DNA of 64,000 bases, taken from assembly GCF_041146395.1 (NCBI RefSeq), contig NC_090989.1, positions 226,208,843 to 226,272,842 on the forward strand, in the 5' to 3' direction. This DNA comes from Eulemur rufifrons. Lineage: Eukaryota > Chordata > Mammalia > Primates > Lemuridae. A program made the position numbers and the translations under genes. Below, one piece after another: positions 45,514 through 57,466 of this stretch (its first letter is position 1; the number at the start of each line of letters is the position of its first letter). The notes beneath the pieces are model-generated. The model was given only the letters and a program-made list of their open reading frames with translations. It was not told the DNA's origin and did not search any database.

Positions 45514-46459
45514 ATGAAAAAACACAATAGCTTGACATCCCTAAGAGAACACAATGGAGCTACAATAGTGAACTCCACCCACAAGGAAATGGCCAAAATG
45601 ACAGAAATGGAACTCAGAATATGGATGGCAAATAAGATGATTGGATTTAAGAGAAAGTTGAAAGCCAAAAAATAGAAGCCAAAAAAAAAAAAAAAAAAAT
45701 TTCAGGAAATCAATGAAAAAAATGAAAAAGTCATTAGAGTGCTGGACAACATAAGAAAGGATATAACAGAACTTTAAAAAATTAAAGAGTCATTCAGGGA
45801 ATTTTTAAATGCAGTTGAAAGCTTTAACAACAGGCTAAATCAAGGAGAAGAAATAATTTCAGAGCTTGAAGACAAGGCTCTTGAGATAACCCAATTATTC
45901 AAAGAGGCAGAGAGGGGTATAAAAAGGTCCAAGCAATCACTGAGATATGGAACTATGTGAAGCGTACCAACATTTGAATTATATGTACCTGAGGGTGAAG
46001 AAGAAAGAGCTAAAAATATGGAAAACGTATTTAAGGAAATTATTAATGACAACTTCCCAGACATCACCAGAAATTCAGACTTAGATACAAGATGGACATC
46101 AAACACTGGGAAGAGTCATATCGAATAGGTCATTTCCAAGACAAGCAGTAATCAAACTCATCAAAGTCAAAATGAAGGAGAAAATTCTGCAAGCAGCAAG
46201 ATGAAAGTATCATAATACCTACAAAGGAAAATCCATCAGGCTACCTGCAGATTTCTCAGAAACCTTACAAGCCAGAAGGGACTGGGGCTCCACCTTCAAT
46301 CAAATTAAACTAAACAACTGCCAGCCTAGAATTTTGTATTCTGCAAAACTAAGTTTCACAATAGAAGGAGAAATTAAGTCCTTTCCAGACAAGCAAACAC
46401 TGAGGGAATTTGTCATGACCAGACCTGCTTTTCATGAAATACTCAGAACAGCACTATGA
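45514..46459 (+). pseudogene. L1 ORF1 remnant (RNA-binding chaperone)
   Basis: The start ATG at 45514 opens a lysine-rich N terminus (MKKHNSLTSLREHNG), followed within about 55 codons by an in-frame TAG and an A19 run at about 45682-45700. A coiled-coil-like stretch rich in E, L and K lies at about 45720-45900. The C-terminal domain is recognisable by SETLQARRDWG, NCQPRILYSAKLSF, EGEIKSFPDKQTLREF and VMTRPAFHEILRTAL, ending with TGA at 46457-46459. In the L1 family ORF1p is a trimeric nucleic-acid chaperone that coats L1 RNA. Here the frame is broken several times and no full protein can be made. Confidence 0.8.
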
Positions 46460-46578
46460 CAAATCAGCACAACAGATACCCACCAGTGTAAATTCACCCA
46501 GAAGAACCCCAAACTCACAACTCCTATACAACAATAGAACAAGAGGTAAAACAAAGCAACAAAGAACAATCCAATAGG

Positions 46579-49500
46579 ATGAACAGACCAACATTCCACA
46601 TATCAATGCTATCAATCAACGTGAACAGACTGAATGCCCTTCTCAAAAGACATAGGTTGGCTAAATGGATGAAAAAACACAATACAAGTATCTGCTGTCT
46701 CCAGGAAACATATCTAAACCACAAAGATGCACACAGACTCATCATGAAAGGATGGAAAAAAATATTCTGTGCAAATGGAAATCAAAAGAGAGAAGGTGCA
46801 GCCATTCTCATATCAGATAAAATTGACTTTAAGCCAACCAAGGTAAAGAAAGACAAAGAGAGCCATTATATAATGGTAAAGCGAGCTAACCAACAAGAAA
46901 ACATAACAATCATAATTATATATGTGCCCAACACAGAAGCTCCCAGATACATAAAGTAAATCTTACTAGAGCTAATCAAAGACATAAATAGTACCATCGT
47001 AATTGCCAAGGACCTCAACACCCCACTATCAGAACTTGATAAATCATCTTAGCAGAAAATAAAGAAATAATGGACTTAAACCAAACTCTAAATCAAATGG
47101 ACCTAACAGACATTTACAGAACATTCTACCCAAAACTATAGAATACACATTCTTCTCAGCAGCCCAGGGGACATTCTTAAAGATTGATCATATCTTAGGC
47201 CACAAAACTGGTCTCAATAAATCCAAAAAAATCAAAATCATACCATGTATCTTCTCAGACCACAGCGGAATAAAATTAGAAATCAATCACAGGAGAAACA
47301 TTCACACCTACACAAAGTCATAGAAATTAAACAACTTGCTGCTGAATGATTATTGAGTCCAGAATGAAATTAAGATGGAAATTTAAAAATTCTTTGAACT
47401 GAATGACAAAGGGGACACAAGCTATCAAAATCTTTGGGACACAGCAAAAGCTCTCCTCAAGGGAAAATTCATAGCCTTAAATGCCTACATCAAAAAGACA
47501 GAAAGATCACAAATTGATCACCTAATGTCACACCTCAAAGAACTAGAAAAGGAAGAATAAACCAAACCCAGAGCCAACAGAAGAAAAGAAATAACAAAAG
47601 TCAGAGCAGAACTAAATGAATTGGAGAATAAAAAAAATTACAAAAGATTAACTAAACAAAAAGTTGGTTCTTTGAAAAGATAAACAAAATTGATAGACCT
47701 CTTTCTAGATTAACCAAGAACAGAAAAGAAAGGACCGAATTAAGCTCAATCAGAAATGAAAAAGATGACATTACAACTGATACTGCAGAAATACAAAACA
47801 TCATCTATGAATACTAAGTAAATCTCTACACACATAAACTAGAGAATGCAGAGGAAATGGATAAGTTCCTGGAAACACACAAGCAGGAAGAAATAGAACT
47901 CCTGAACAGATCAATAATGATCAGTGAGATTGAATCAGTAATAAACCCCCACACACACCAAAAAAAGCCCTGGACCCGATGCATTAAAGGCCAAATTCTA
48001 TCAGACCTGCAAAGAAGACCTGATACTCATAGTACAGAAATTATTCCATAATATTGAGAAGGAGGGACACCTCCCCAACTCATTCTATCAAGCCAGTATC
48101 ACCTTGATATGAAAGCCAGGTAAGGACACAACACAAAAAGAAAACTACAGAACAATATCTCTTGTGAATGTAGATGTAAAAATCCTCAATAAAATACTAG
48201 AAAACTGAATTAAACAGCACATCAAAAAAAAAAAAAAAATCCAACAGGACCAGTTGGGCTTCATTCCAGCGATACAAGGATGGTTCAACATACATAAATC
48301 AATCAATGTGATTCACCACATAAACAAAAGCAAAAACAAAGACCATATGATCATCTTAATAAATGCAGAAAAAGCCTTTAACAAAATTCATCACCCTTTT
48401 GTGATAAAAACCCTCAACAAACTAGACATAGAATGAACATAACACAAGATTATAAAAGCCACATATGACAAACCCACAGCCAACATCATACTGAATGGGG
48501 AAAAGTTGAAAGCATTCCCCCTAAGAGCTGGAGTAAGACAATGATGTCCATTGTCACCACTCCTAATCAATATAATGCTGGAAGCCCTAGCCAGGACAAT
48601 CAGGCGAGAGAAGAATATTAAGGGTATCCAAATTGGGAAAGAGGTCATCAAACTATCACTCTTTGCTCACAATATGATCTTGTATCTAGAAAAACTCAAG
48701 GATTACACCAAGAGTCTCCTGGAATTGATAAGTACATTCAGCAAAGTCTCAGGATACAAAATCAACACAAGTAAATCAGTAGCATTCCTATATACTAATA
48801 CCAATCAAGCCAAGAGTCAAATCAAACACTCAATACCATTCACAATAGCTACAAAGAAAATAAAATACTTAGGAATATATTTAATCAAGGAGATGAAAGA
48901 TCTCTACAAGGAAAACTACAAAATTCTGAGGAAAGAAATCACAGAAGATACAAACAAATGGAAAAACATATCATGGTCATGGATAGGTAGAATCAACATT
49001 GTTAAAGTGTTCATGCTACCCAAAATGATTAACAAATTCAAGGCAATCCCCATCAAGTTACCAAAGTCATACTTCACAGATCTAGAAAAAACAATTCTAC
49101 ACTTCATTTGGAACGAAAAAAGAGCCTGAAGAGCCAAAGCAATCTTAAGCAAAAAGAACAAAACTGGAGGCATCACATTATCAGACTTCAAACTATACTA
49201 CAAGGCTTTAGTAACCAAAATAGCATGGCACTGATACAAAAATAGACACATAGACTATTAGAACAGAACAGAAAACTCAGACAAAACCATCTACCTACAA
49301 CCAACTGATCTTTGACAAAGCAAACAATGTGCACTGGGGAAAAGAATCCCTATTCAATAAATGGTACTGGGAAAATTGGATAGCCACAATGCAGAATGAA
49401 ACAGGACTGCTACATCTCACCAATCACAAAAATTAATTCAAGATGGATAAAAGACTTAGATCTAAGGCGTGGAGCCATAAGAATTCTAGAGCAAAATGTA

Positions 49501-50352
49501 AGAAAAACTCTTCTAATTATTGGCCTAGGCAAAGAATTTATGAAAAAGACCCCAGTGGTAATTGTGGCAACAACAAAAATAAATAAAATGGGATTTGATT
49601 AAACTAAAAACCTGCAAAGCTAAGAAAACAATCAACAGAGCAAATAGACAACCTACAGAATGGGAGAAAATATTTGCAAGCTATACATCCAATAAAGGGC
49701 TAATAACCAGAATTTACAAAGAACTCAAGCAAATCAGCAAGAAAAAAAAAACTCTGTTAAAAAGACATGAATAGATGTTTCTCAAAAGAAGAAAGACAAA
49801 TGGCCAATAAACATATGAAAAAATGTTCAATGTCAATAATCATCAGGGAAATATGAATTAAAACCACAATGAGATATCACCTTACCCCAGTTAGAATGGC
49901 TTTTGTTAAAAAGGCCAAAAACAATAGATGCTGGTGTGGATGCAGAGAGAAAGGAATGGCTTATACACTGTTGGTGGGACCGCAAATTAGTTCAACCACT
50001 ATGGAAAACAGTATGGAGATTCCTGAAAGAACTAAAAGTAGATCTACCATTCGATCCAGCAATTCCACTACTGGGTATTTACCCAAAGGAAGTCATTTTA
50101 TCAAAAAGACACCTGCACTTGAATGTTTATTGAATCATAACTCATAATAGCAAAGATATGGAATTGACCCAAGTGCCCATCAATTCATGAGTGGATTAAT
50201 AAAATATGGCATACATACATCATGGAATACTACTCAGCCATACCAAAAGATGAATTAATATCTTTTGCAACAAACTGGATGGAACTGTAGACCATTCTCC
50301 TAAGTATCACAAGAATGGAAAAACAAACACCACATGTATTCACTATTTAATT
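46579..50352 (+). pseudogene. L1 ORF2 remnant (endonuclease / reverse transcriptase)
   Basis: The first 126 codons (46579-46959) are open and contain endonuclease landmarks: SINVNRLN with N14, and QETY with E43. A Gln-to-stop change (TAA) then ends the frame. Further along, KDLNTPLS keeps D145/N147-type residues. The reverse-transcriptase region shows [15 protein letters not shown] and [12 protein letters not shown], where the usual Asp of the DAEKAFDKI block is replaced by Asn. The FADD active site is FAHN (48662-48673), so catalysis is lost. The C-terminal part has WKTVWRFLKELKVDLPFDP and [10 protein letters not shown]. Many stops, frameshifts and an A14 run near 48222 break it. Confidence 0.85.
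48662..48673 (+). other. Destroyed reverse-transcriptase active site (FADD to FAHN)
   Basis: TTT GCT CAC AAT encodes F-A-H-N where L1 ORF2 has F-A-D-D. Both catalytic aspartates are substituted within an otherwise open 192-codon block (48551-49129). Confidence 0.85.
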
Positions 50353-50586
50353 GGAACTAACCAATGAGCACAGAAGTGCACAGAGGGGAATAAAACTTAG
50401 TGAAGAGCAACTAGGGGCTAGGGAAAAGGAGGGTAGGGAAATAAACTAACCTAATAGGTACTATGAACACTATTTGGGTGATGGTCACACTGATATCTAG
50501 GACTCAAGCATTACAAAAATGATCCATATAACCTAAAACATTTGTGTCCCCTCAATATTTTGAAATAAAAACATGCATTATAAAGA
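50353..50586 (+). other. L1 3' UTR and A-rich terminus
   Basis: AACTAACCAATGAGCACAG, GGGCTAGGGAAAAGGAGGG, CACTATTTGGGTGATGGTC, CCCTCAATATTTTGAAATAA. The tail has decayed to an A-rich segment interrupted by CATGCATT. Confidence 0.7.
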
Positions 50587-50602
50587 AAAGAAAGTAAGGT
50601 TC

Positions 50603-50690
50603 AGACAGATCTGTGAATTTCCAAGGCCAGAGAAAGTAAAATTAGGAGTTGAATACAGTTCTGTCCGGCATCCAAATCTAGGCTTTTTCC
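50603..50690 (+). repeat. MIR SINE, right part
   Basis: AGACAGATCTGTGAATTTCC, AAGGCCAGAGAAAGTAAAAT, GGAGTTGAATACAGTTC and GGCATCCAAATCTAGGC complete the MIR begun at 42725. Confidence 0.7.
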
Positions 50691-51782
50691 ACCATTTCAG
50701 CTGACTTGACAGTATTTGATCTGTTATGGATATGTCTACATAACAGTTCCCCACAGTTCCTCTTTAGGTGTCCTTAGCTATTGGGGCCTCAGAAAATCCA
50801 TTTCAATGCCTTCTCTCTGTCCCCTTCGGTATGGGGAATGCGTCCTGAAAGAGCCTGTTCTCTCAGCAGCTGGTGATATTTGATTTGATTAACACCCTGG
50901 GACCTATCACCAGACTTAAAGATGATGCCTAATTAATTGCTTACATTAAAGAGCTGGCACTTTCTGCATTCGGTTCACACTTCCAGCCTCAATCATGTTT
51001 TTGTTTCAGCAATAATATTTACATGATTAGCAAATAGTCAATTTATACTCTGGTGTGGACCAAAGCTGTGTGTGGGACTTCCCAAAGCAGATGTCCTTGA
51101 CAGGTGTAAAGAAATAGGCTCTTTTCACAGCAAGAGCCATAAGCAAGATCTTCTGCTCATTTTTCAATGAAAAAAATCATGCTTGGATCAACAAATATTC
51201 ACTGAGTACTGACCTATCCTACTTGCCAGGCATTACATTTCCCAGGCCCCATGGGGGCTAAAAAAAAGAAGTGCACTCACTAAAAAGTCCTATCAGAGTT
51301 AGCTCAGTTTTTTAAATTTCTTTTTTCTTTTCTTTCTTTCATTATTTATTTATTTTGTTTATATATTTATTTATTTAGGTCCAGGATCTAGATGCACAGA
51401 TTAGGAAAGGCATTTTACATTATATATCTGCAGTTTTGAAAGACATTTGCTAAGTTCTCTTAGATATTTTTGGACAAGAGCCAGAAATATATGGTCTTAA
51501 TGGTACTACAATTAAGTGAGTTTCTGATGTTAAATGACTCCCAAGATGTGAATGGAGGACAAACTGGAAAGAGGCAAAGTGCCCCAAGACTGTTCTATGT
51601 GATATTTTAAATCAAGAATTTGTATAAGGATACAGAAAATCAAGATTTATCTTCTGATAACAGGAAGTTGGAAGGGATTAAGCCAGCATTTTGGATGACA
51701 AAGTTCTTGACAGACTGGACAATGAGTTGAATCCTAACACCATGAAATTTAGTAGGAGCAAATGCTAAAGAACCAGCAGCAC
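50691..51782. other. Stretch with no recognised gene
   Basis: 51185-51260 may be a short antisense L2 start (ATCAACAAATATTCACTGAG, CTTGCCAGGCATTACATTT). A TTTC/TTTA-rich tract lies at 51318-51378. Nothing else is assigned. Confidence 0.4.
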
Positions 51783-52015
51783 AACTACTACCTGGGTTAA
51801 ACCTTAGGCGTGATACAATCAGAATTCTAGAAGAAAATGTAGGAAAGACTCTTACAGACATTGGCCTAGGCAAAGAATTTATGAAGAAGACCCCCAAGGC
51901 AATCACAGCAGCAACAAAAATAAATGAATGGGACATGATTAAATTAAAAAGCTTCTGCACAGCCAAAGAAACAGTCCAGAGAATAAACAGACCACCTACA
52001 GAATGGGAAAAAAAT

Positions 52016-52733
52016 TTTTGCATACTACACATCAGATAAAGGACTGATAACAAGAATCTATTTAGAACTCAGGAAAATCAGCAAGAAAAAATCAAACAAC
52101 CCTATCAAAAAGTGGGCAAAGGACATGAATAGAAATTTTTCAAAAGAAGATATAAAAATGGCTAACAAACATATGAAAAAGTGTTCAACATCTCTAATCA
52201 TCAGGGAAATGCAAATCAAAACCACAATGAGATATCACTTAACCCCAGTGAGAATGGCCTTTATCAAAAAAACCCAAAACAACACATGTTGGCGTGGGTG
52301 TGGAGAGACAGGAACACTAATACACTGCTGGTGGGACTGCAAACTAGTGCAACCCCTGTGGAAAGCATTATGGAGGTATCTTAAACAGATTCAAGTAGAC
52401 CTGCCATTTGACCCAGCAATCCCATTACTGGGCATATACCCAAAGGAAAAAAGGTCATTCTGTAACAAAGGCACATGTACCCAAATGTTTATAGCAGCAC
52501 AATTCACAATAGCAAAGATGTGGAAACAACCCAAATGCCCATCAATACATGATTGGATTAGTAAACTGTGGTATATGTATACCATGGAATATTACTCAGC
52601 TATAAGGAATGATGAAGATACGACATCTCTATGGTTCTCCTGGAGAGAGTTGGAACCCATTATATTAAGTGAAGTATCCCAAGAATGGAAAAACAAGCAT
52701 CACATGTACTCACCAGAAAATTGGTTTCCCTGA
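52016..52733 (+). pseudogene. ORF2 C-terminal fragment of the truncated L1
   Basis: The frame is open from about 52025 through the stop at 52731-52733. It contains the L1 cysteine-rich segment [18 protein letters not shown], followed by [36 protein letters not shown] and [12 protein letters not shown]. Just upstream, at about 52008-52018, an A7/T5 homopolymer carries a one-base shift relative to the upstream ORF2 sequence. No endonuclease or polymerase domain is present because of 5' truncation, so the fragment is non-functional. Confidence 0.8.
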
Positions 52734-52787
52734 TCATCACCTAAATACAGATCTGGGAACGACACCAATTGGACATCAGACTGAGGT

Positions 52788-52811
52788 GGGGGGTGGGGGA
52801 GGGGATGGGGG
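52788..52811 (+). other. G-quadruplex motif in L1 3' UTR
   Basis: The run pattern is G6-T-G5-A-G4-AT-G5. A polypurine G-rich tract in the 3' UTR is a known L1 feature and this copy retains it. Confidence 0.8.
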
Positions 52812-52981
52812 TATGCCTACACAATGAGTGCATTGCGCACCGTTTGGGGAGTGGTAACACTTGAAGGTGCTGACTCGGGAAAGGGGGGGTGGGGAAAAAT
52901 ATGAAACTATTGTTTTTAACTTGCACTGTTCACTTAATAATTTATCATGAATAAAAAAAAAAAAAAAAACTACTACCTGGG

Positions 52982-53334
52982 GAAGATGTGGCTTCATGGA
53001 ATCAAGTGTGGAAAATATTTAAGAACTGCAATTAGCCAGAAGCTTACCATGAGACAATGAAGCTTAATATGGCCCAAGTCACTAATACACTTACAGAGAA
53101 CCGAGACTTAAAATGGTGAAAGCTCTGCCCTTATTTTTGTAGTCAGCTCACCCTTAGATATTACACTTCATTCAGTAGTAAGTAGGTTAGCCACATATGA
53201 TATGGTTCTAATCAGGGCACTTTGAGAAGGAAAGGGTTGCTAGTGATAATTAAGCATGGAAAACAGGCATAAACTAAGACTCCTGGACAAACTGTACCTT
53301 TGTTAGCTTAGTTATAAAGGATGTCAACAAATTG
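52982..53334. other. Short unassigned stretch
   Basis: This is the host sequence into which the young L1 inserted (continuing from 51640-51782). No family is recognised. Confidence 0.35.
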
Positions 53335-53560
53335 GAGGGTATTCAGAGGAGAGACTTTGGGAAGAAAAGGGCCTCAAAGAAATAGATTGTGGTAAGTCTG
53401 TAGTCTATGTTTAGCCTGGAGAAGAGCAGCCTAAGGTTTATATGAAAGCTTTTTTTTTTTTTTTTTTTTTTTTTGAGGTATTCAAAGGTAGCACATAGAA
53501 GAGGACTGGAACTTGGGAAGTATGAGTCTTGAGGGATTCTACAACAAGGTTTCTAAGTGT
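53335..53560 (+). mobile_element. L3/CR1 LINE fragment with T22 expansion
   Basis: GGGTATTCAGAGGAGAGAC, GTTTAGCCTGGAGAAGAGC, a poly-T run at about 53450-53474 where the consensus has only TCTTT, then GAGGTATTCAAAGGTAGC and ACATAGAAGAGGACTGG. The text matches the CR1/L3 3' region. Confidence 0.55.
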
Positions 53561-55800
53561 AGAGAAAATGACTGCTTCTCAGGGGCGCTCCAGCCCAAGA
53601 GGAAGGGAATGCAAAGCTGAACACCAACCCAAGATGTTACCCTTCTATAAAACAAATTTGGGGCACTTAAAACACACCAAACCTCCAAACTTCCCCCACT
53701 CTATTCCAATTCAATGGTGATTCTTTTGTGTTCTAATTGTCCCAAGATGGACCCTTTGAAAGATTTTTTAAAAGTCCACCTGGGTACATCCATCAGTTCC
53801 TGTTCACATGGCTACTTAGTTTTTAAAAAAATTCCAGTAAAATAGGAATAATGCCTTCTTAATGAAACCTAGTCATTTTCTTTTAAAAAGTTATTATTGT
53901 TTAAATATATGGTGATTCTTCTCTCTTTTTTCAGGTCTTGGTAGCTGGTCTTTATGGAAATTAGACACATACAGATCTGTGATTCACTGGGCCTCCTCTG
54001 AGGTTTCACATATGCCTTTTTCAGGGGACTCTTTGGGGTTGAGAATCTGCTTCAATATTCTCCTTTATAAAGACCAACACAAATCTCATATATTATACTG
54101 AATCTAAGACACCATTGGTTGTAAGATGCGTTACTATTATATGCCACTAAGAGAGAAAAAAATGCTGCCAATTAACCTATACCCCAAACTTTTTCATATT
54201 TAGAGTTCAACTCTCCTGATCACTTTTCAACTCAGAATTGGCATATCTGTTCTCACTTTTCATAGATATTGGTATCTATGGCATTAAGAGCATGGAGAAT
54301 GCAGTATTAATTTAAAAAGCATTCCACTATTATCTTTGAATTTTCCTCTAAGCAACTAACACTCAATCTGAAAGCTTTGATGTTGTTATCTTTTTTTTTT
54401 TTATCTAACCATCAGAAGACAACTGTAGGTTCTCAGATGACAACCAGGACTTAATTGTTCTTAAATAGTTTGTGAACGGAAACTTTGAGGGGTTGAAGTT
54501 GTCCAGTTATGCCACCAGGAATAACAACAAAATTTTTACTGCACAGGCAAGGACACTATGTCTCAATGGCACCAGGCCAACAGATGCCTGGGATGTTAAA
54601 ATATAAAATACTGATGTATTAGAATTGATAAAATGCAGTATCTCCTTTTGAATGTCTGCCTTCTTGTCTTAGGTTACACCCTTACCTGATAACCTCAATA
54701 GTATGTTTCTCGCTGGCTGGGATAACCTTGATAAGCTCCACTTTACATTAGCTGAGAGGCTCCTCAAGTGCCCTACTGGGCTGTCCTTATTGCTGTCTTA
54801 CACCCAACGGACTCTACTTTGGAAATCTTTGTAATTTCACCATTTCAGCTAGTTTTCCATTTTGTAGCCATCAACTGACAGAAAACAAAGCAAAAATGAA
54901 AAGGTCAACAAAGATTTTGCATCTCAAAAGAAGACACACTTCCTCTCTCACTGTTTTTATTAAAAAGAGTTATACAGCTTTACAGTAAAGAGGCACTTCT
55001 TAGCCATAGCAGTGAAGTAGAATAATTTGTTGAGATTTCTAAAATGTCGATTCCAATGGGCTATCTCAAGACCTGCTGACTCTGACGCTCAGGATGAGGA
55101 GTGAGGCTTGGGGGGCAGCGGGCACTTGTATTTTTCAAAAAGTTCCACAGATTAATGTGACATGTCATCTAAATTGCAAACTATCAGGAAGAGAAGGACA
55201 TCAGGCATTTTCCAGTTCATCTAGGGACAACTCTATTGGCACACGCTAACACAAATTTGAAATTAAGAGGTCTCAACTCTGAGAGTGTTGGAGAAAACAA
55301 TTCACATGGACAGACCACACAATTTTATTTAAACCATGATATTTACACCATGAAAATTCACACCATGCATTCATGATACTCACACCATGATAGTCATACC
55401 ATCCTATACTCACCTTGATTCAGCTAAGGTTTGCGAAGGATATCGCGCTGACTAGGCATGGTGAGAGCACAGGCAGGAAACAAAGGCTGAGATTTCCCTT
55501 TTCCAATATTCCAGTGTCTGAAATACTGCTTGGTCTGAGGCCACAGAGAATGATCTCCTCCTCCATTCTCTGGCCATAGCTTTCTGGGGCCATTTCAGGG
55601 CCAAGATGATCTGGAGGAGAATTAAGAGCTGGTTCTATGAATTGAGGACATTCTACAGCCTTAGAGTAGAGGGTGGTACAAATGAGGGGTTACACTCAGA
55701 AAATATGCAAATCCCTGTGCTGAAGTGCTCAGGACGTGGTTTTATGGCTGTGGTAGACCTCTGACATTCTCTTCTAATCATCTCCATTTTTAGGAAAGGT

Positions 55801-55814
<14 letters not shown>
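53561..55814. other. Long low-repeat stretch
   Basis: No repeat family or coding segment is recognised over more than 2 kb, apart from a degenerate ACACCATGA minisatellite at 55330-55404 and a T11 run near 54392. Confidence 0.4.
55330..55404 (+). repeat. Degenerate ACACCATGA(TA) minisatellite
   Basis: The core (A/C)ACCATG recurs five times at irregular 13-22 base spacing: AAACCATGATATTT, ACACCATGAAAATTC, ACACCATGCATTC, ACACCATGATAGTC and ATACCATCC. Confidence 0.75.
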
Positions 55815-56176
<362 letters not shown>

Positions 56177-56484
56177 GATAAACATTAAGATCCCCCATGT
56201 TGTTTGGGTGAAAGCAGATAATTGGTAATTCTACTGTTAGCTCTAGGGCCTTTAAATTGTCCCAGGGAATTCAGAATGCAGTATTCACACCAAAATCCAG
56301 ATCACCTCTTGCTTACCCCTTAGGCCCAGGGACCTCTTGCTCGTAACCAAGGAAGAGTCTAAGACTGATTGTCTCCTGTGAATTTATTTTCCTTCTGGGC
56401 CTAAAGGAGAGGCTGAAAGAAAGAACACCAGAGGCACAAGTCATTGCAAATCAGTGCTGATGGCTGAAATACTTATGCCCTTCT
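56177..56484. other. Short unassigned stretch
   Basis: Nothing recognisable. Confidence 0.35.
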
Positions 56485-56715
56485 TTTTGTCTTCCTACCA
56501 TGTATTGAACACACATTATGTGCAAGACCCTTTATATATAGTATCTCATTTAATCCTCACCATGACCTATAAAGTAGACATCATTGTCCACCCCCATTTT
56601 ATAAAAGGAAAACAGACTCAGATGAAAAATAACACCCTCTAGAACACACAGCAAGTAGGGGCTGGATCCAGGAATTAATCTCAGATCTGATGCCAAAGTC
56701 AAAGGTCTCTTGAAC
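56485..56715 (+). repeat. MIR SINE
   Basis: CCATGTATTGAACACACATT, GTGCAAGACCCTTTATATAT, ATTTAATCCTCACCATGACC, CCCCCATTTTATAAAAGG, AGAACACACAGCAAGTAGGG, GGCTGGATCCAGGAATTAAT, in MIR order. Confidence 0.8.
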
Positions 56716-56757
56716 ATTGGATATATTTGAAAGGCAGTGAGGAAAAAATATTATGTA

Positions 56758-56790
56758 TTGATGGATGGATGGATAGATAGACAGATATAA
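56758..56790 (+). repeat. (GATG/GATA)n tetranucleotide repeat
   Basis: GATGGATGGATGGATAGATA followed by GACAGATA. Confidence 0.85.
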
Positions 56791-57064
56791 TAACATAAAT
56801 ATAATAGAAGCTAGGTGGTTGTGGTTACATGGTGCTCACCAAACAATTCTTTAAACTGTTTGGTATATTTGAAATAAGTTGGGGAAAAGGAAGAAAAGTA
56901 AGGGAATCAAAGATATGGGCAATTAAACATTCTTTCAAGGCATCTGTCTCATGCTTCACTATGTGAAGGGAAGGGAAGAAGGAAGGAGGAGCAGGGCATT
57001 GTCCACCAAATTGGGGAAGCAACCTTCATGAAGGAAATGCTTAACAATGATTAGGATTCTCTTA

Positions 57065-57205
57065 GATTTCACTTTGTTGAGCCTTAACTTACTTACAAGT
57101 AAAATGGAAATAATATCTATTCTCACAGATGCTGTTTCAAGGATTAAGTGAATTAAAATGATTTATGTTCCTAGGATAGTGCCAGCCACAGTTGGTGCCT
57201 AATAA
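57065..57205 (-). repeat. MIR SINE, antisense
   Basis: CTTACAAGTAAAATGGAAAT, TTCAAGGATTAAGTGAATT, GATAGTGCCAGCCACAG and TGGTGCCTAATAAGC are reverse-complement MIR. Confidence 0.65.
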
Positions 57206-57466
57206 GCAACACTGACTGGGGTACACATGTAAACCTGAGAGGCTGCACATAATCTAGCTACACAGCAATGGTCAAGATTTGTGTAAGGATGTATAAAAAT
57301 CTCCTAAATTCCAGCAAGGAAGAGCTAAATAGTTTTGTCAGGTAGGCCAGATTTTTTTTTTTTTTTTTATTGATGGAGTGAGTGAATGATTTTACTTTTG
57401 GGTTCAGATCTCAATCAACTAAGTAAATAATATAAGAAATATAATTCTTTTTCCATAATGACTTAC

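Larger units (their letters stand above)
42830..50586 (+). mobile_element. Structurally full-length L1, about 7.75 kb
   Basis: A complete-length but dead LINE-1 on the plus strand. Order: 5' UTR of about 2.7 kb with tandem monomers (42830-45513), ORF1 remnant (45514-46459), inter-ORF spacer, ORF2 remnant (46579-50352), 3' UTR and A-rich end with AATAAA-like GAAATAAAAAC (about 50565). Flanking duplications AAAGAAACTAAGGCTC (42814-42829) and AAAGAAAGTAAGGTTC (50587-50602) match at 14 of 16 positions. The host is a MIR whose two halves rejoin across the insertion. Stops and frameshifts are spread over both ORFs. It is older than the L1 copy at 51797-52967. Confidence 0.85.
51783..52981 (+). mobile_element. 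Young 5'-truncated L1 with perfect TSD
   Basis: The body 51797-52967 contains the C-terminal part of ORF2, a 3' UTR and an A17 tail preceded by AATAAA. Identical 14-bp duplications AACTACTACCTGGG flank it at 51783-51796 and 52968-52981. The intact duplication, long pure tail and nearly intact frame make it the youngest L1 in the window. Its 3' UTR differs from that of the 42830-50586 L1, so it is from another subfamily. The 3' UTR holds a polypurine G-quadruplex motif. Confidence 0.9.
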
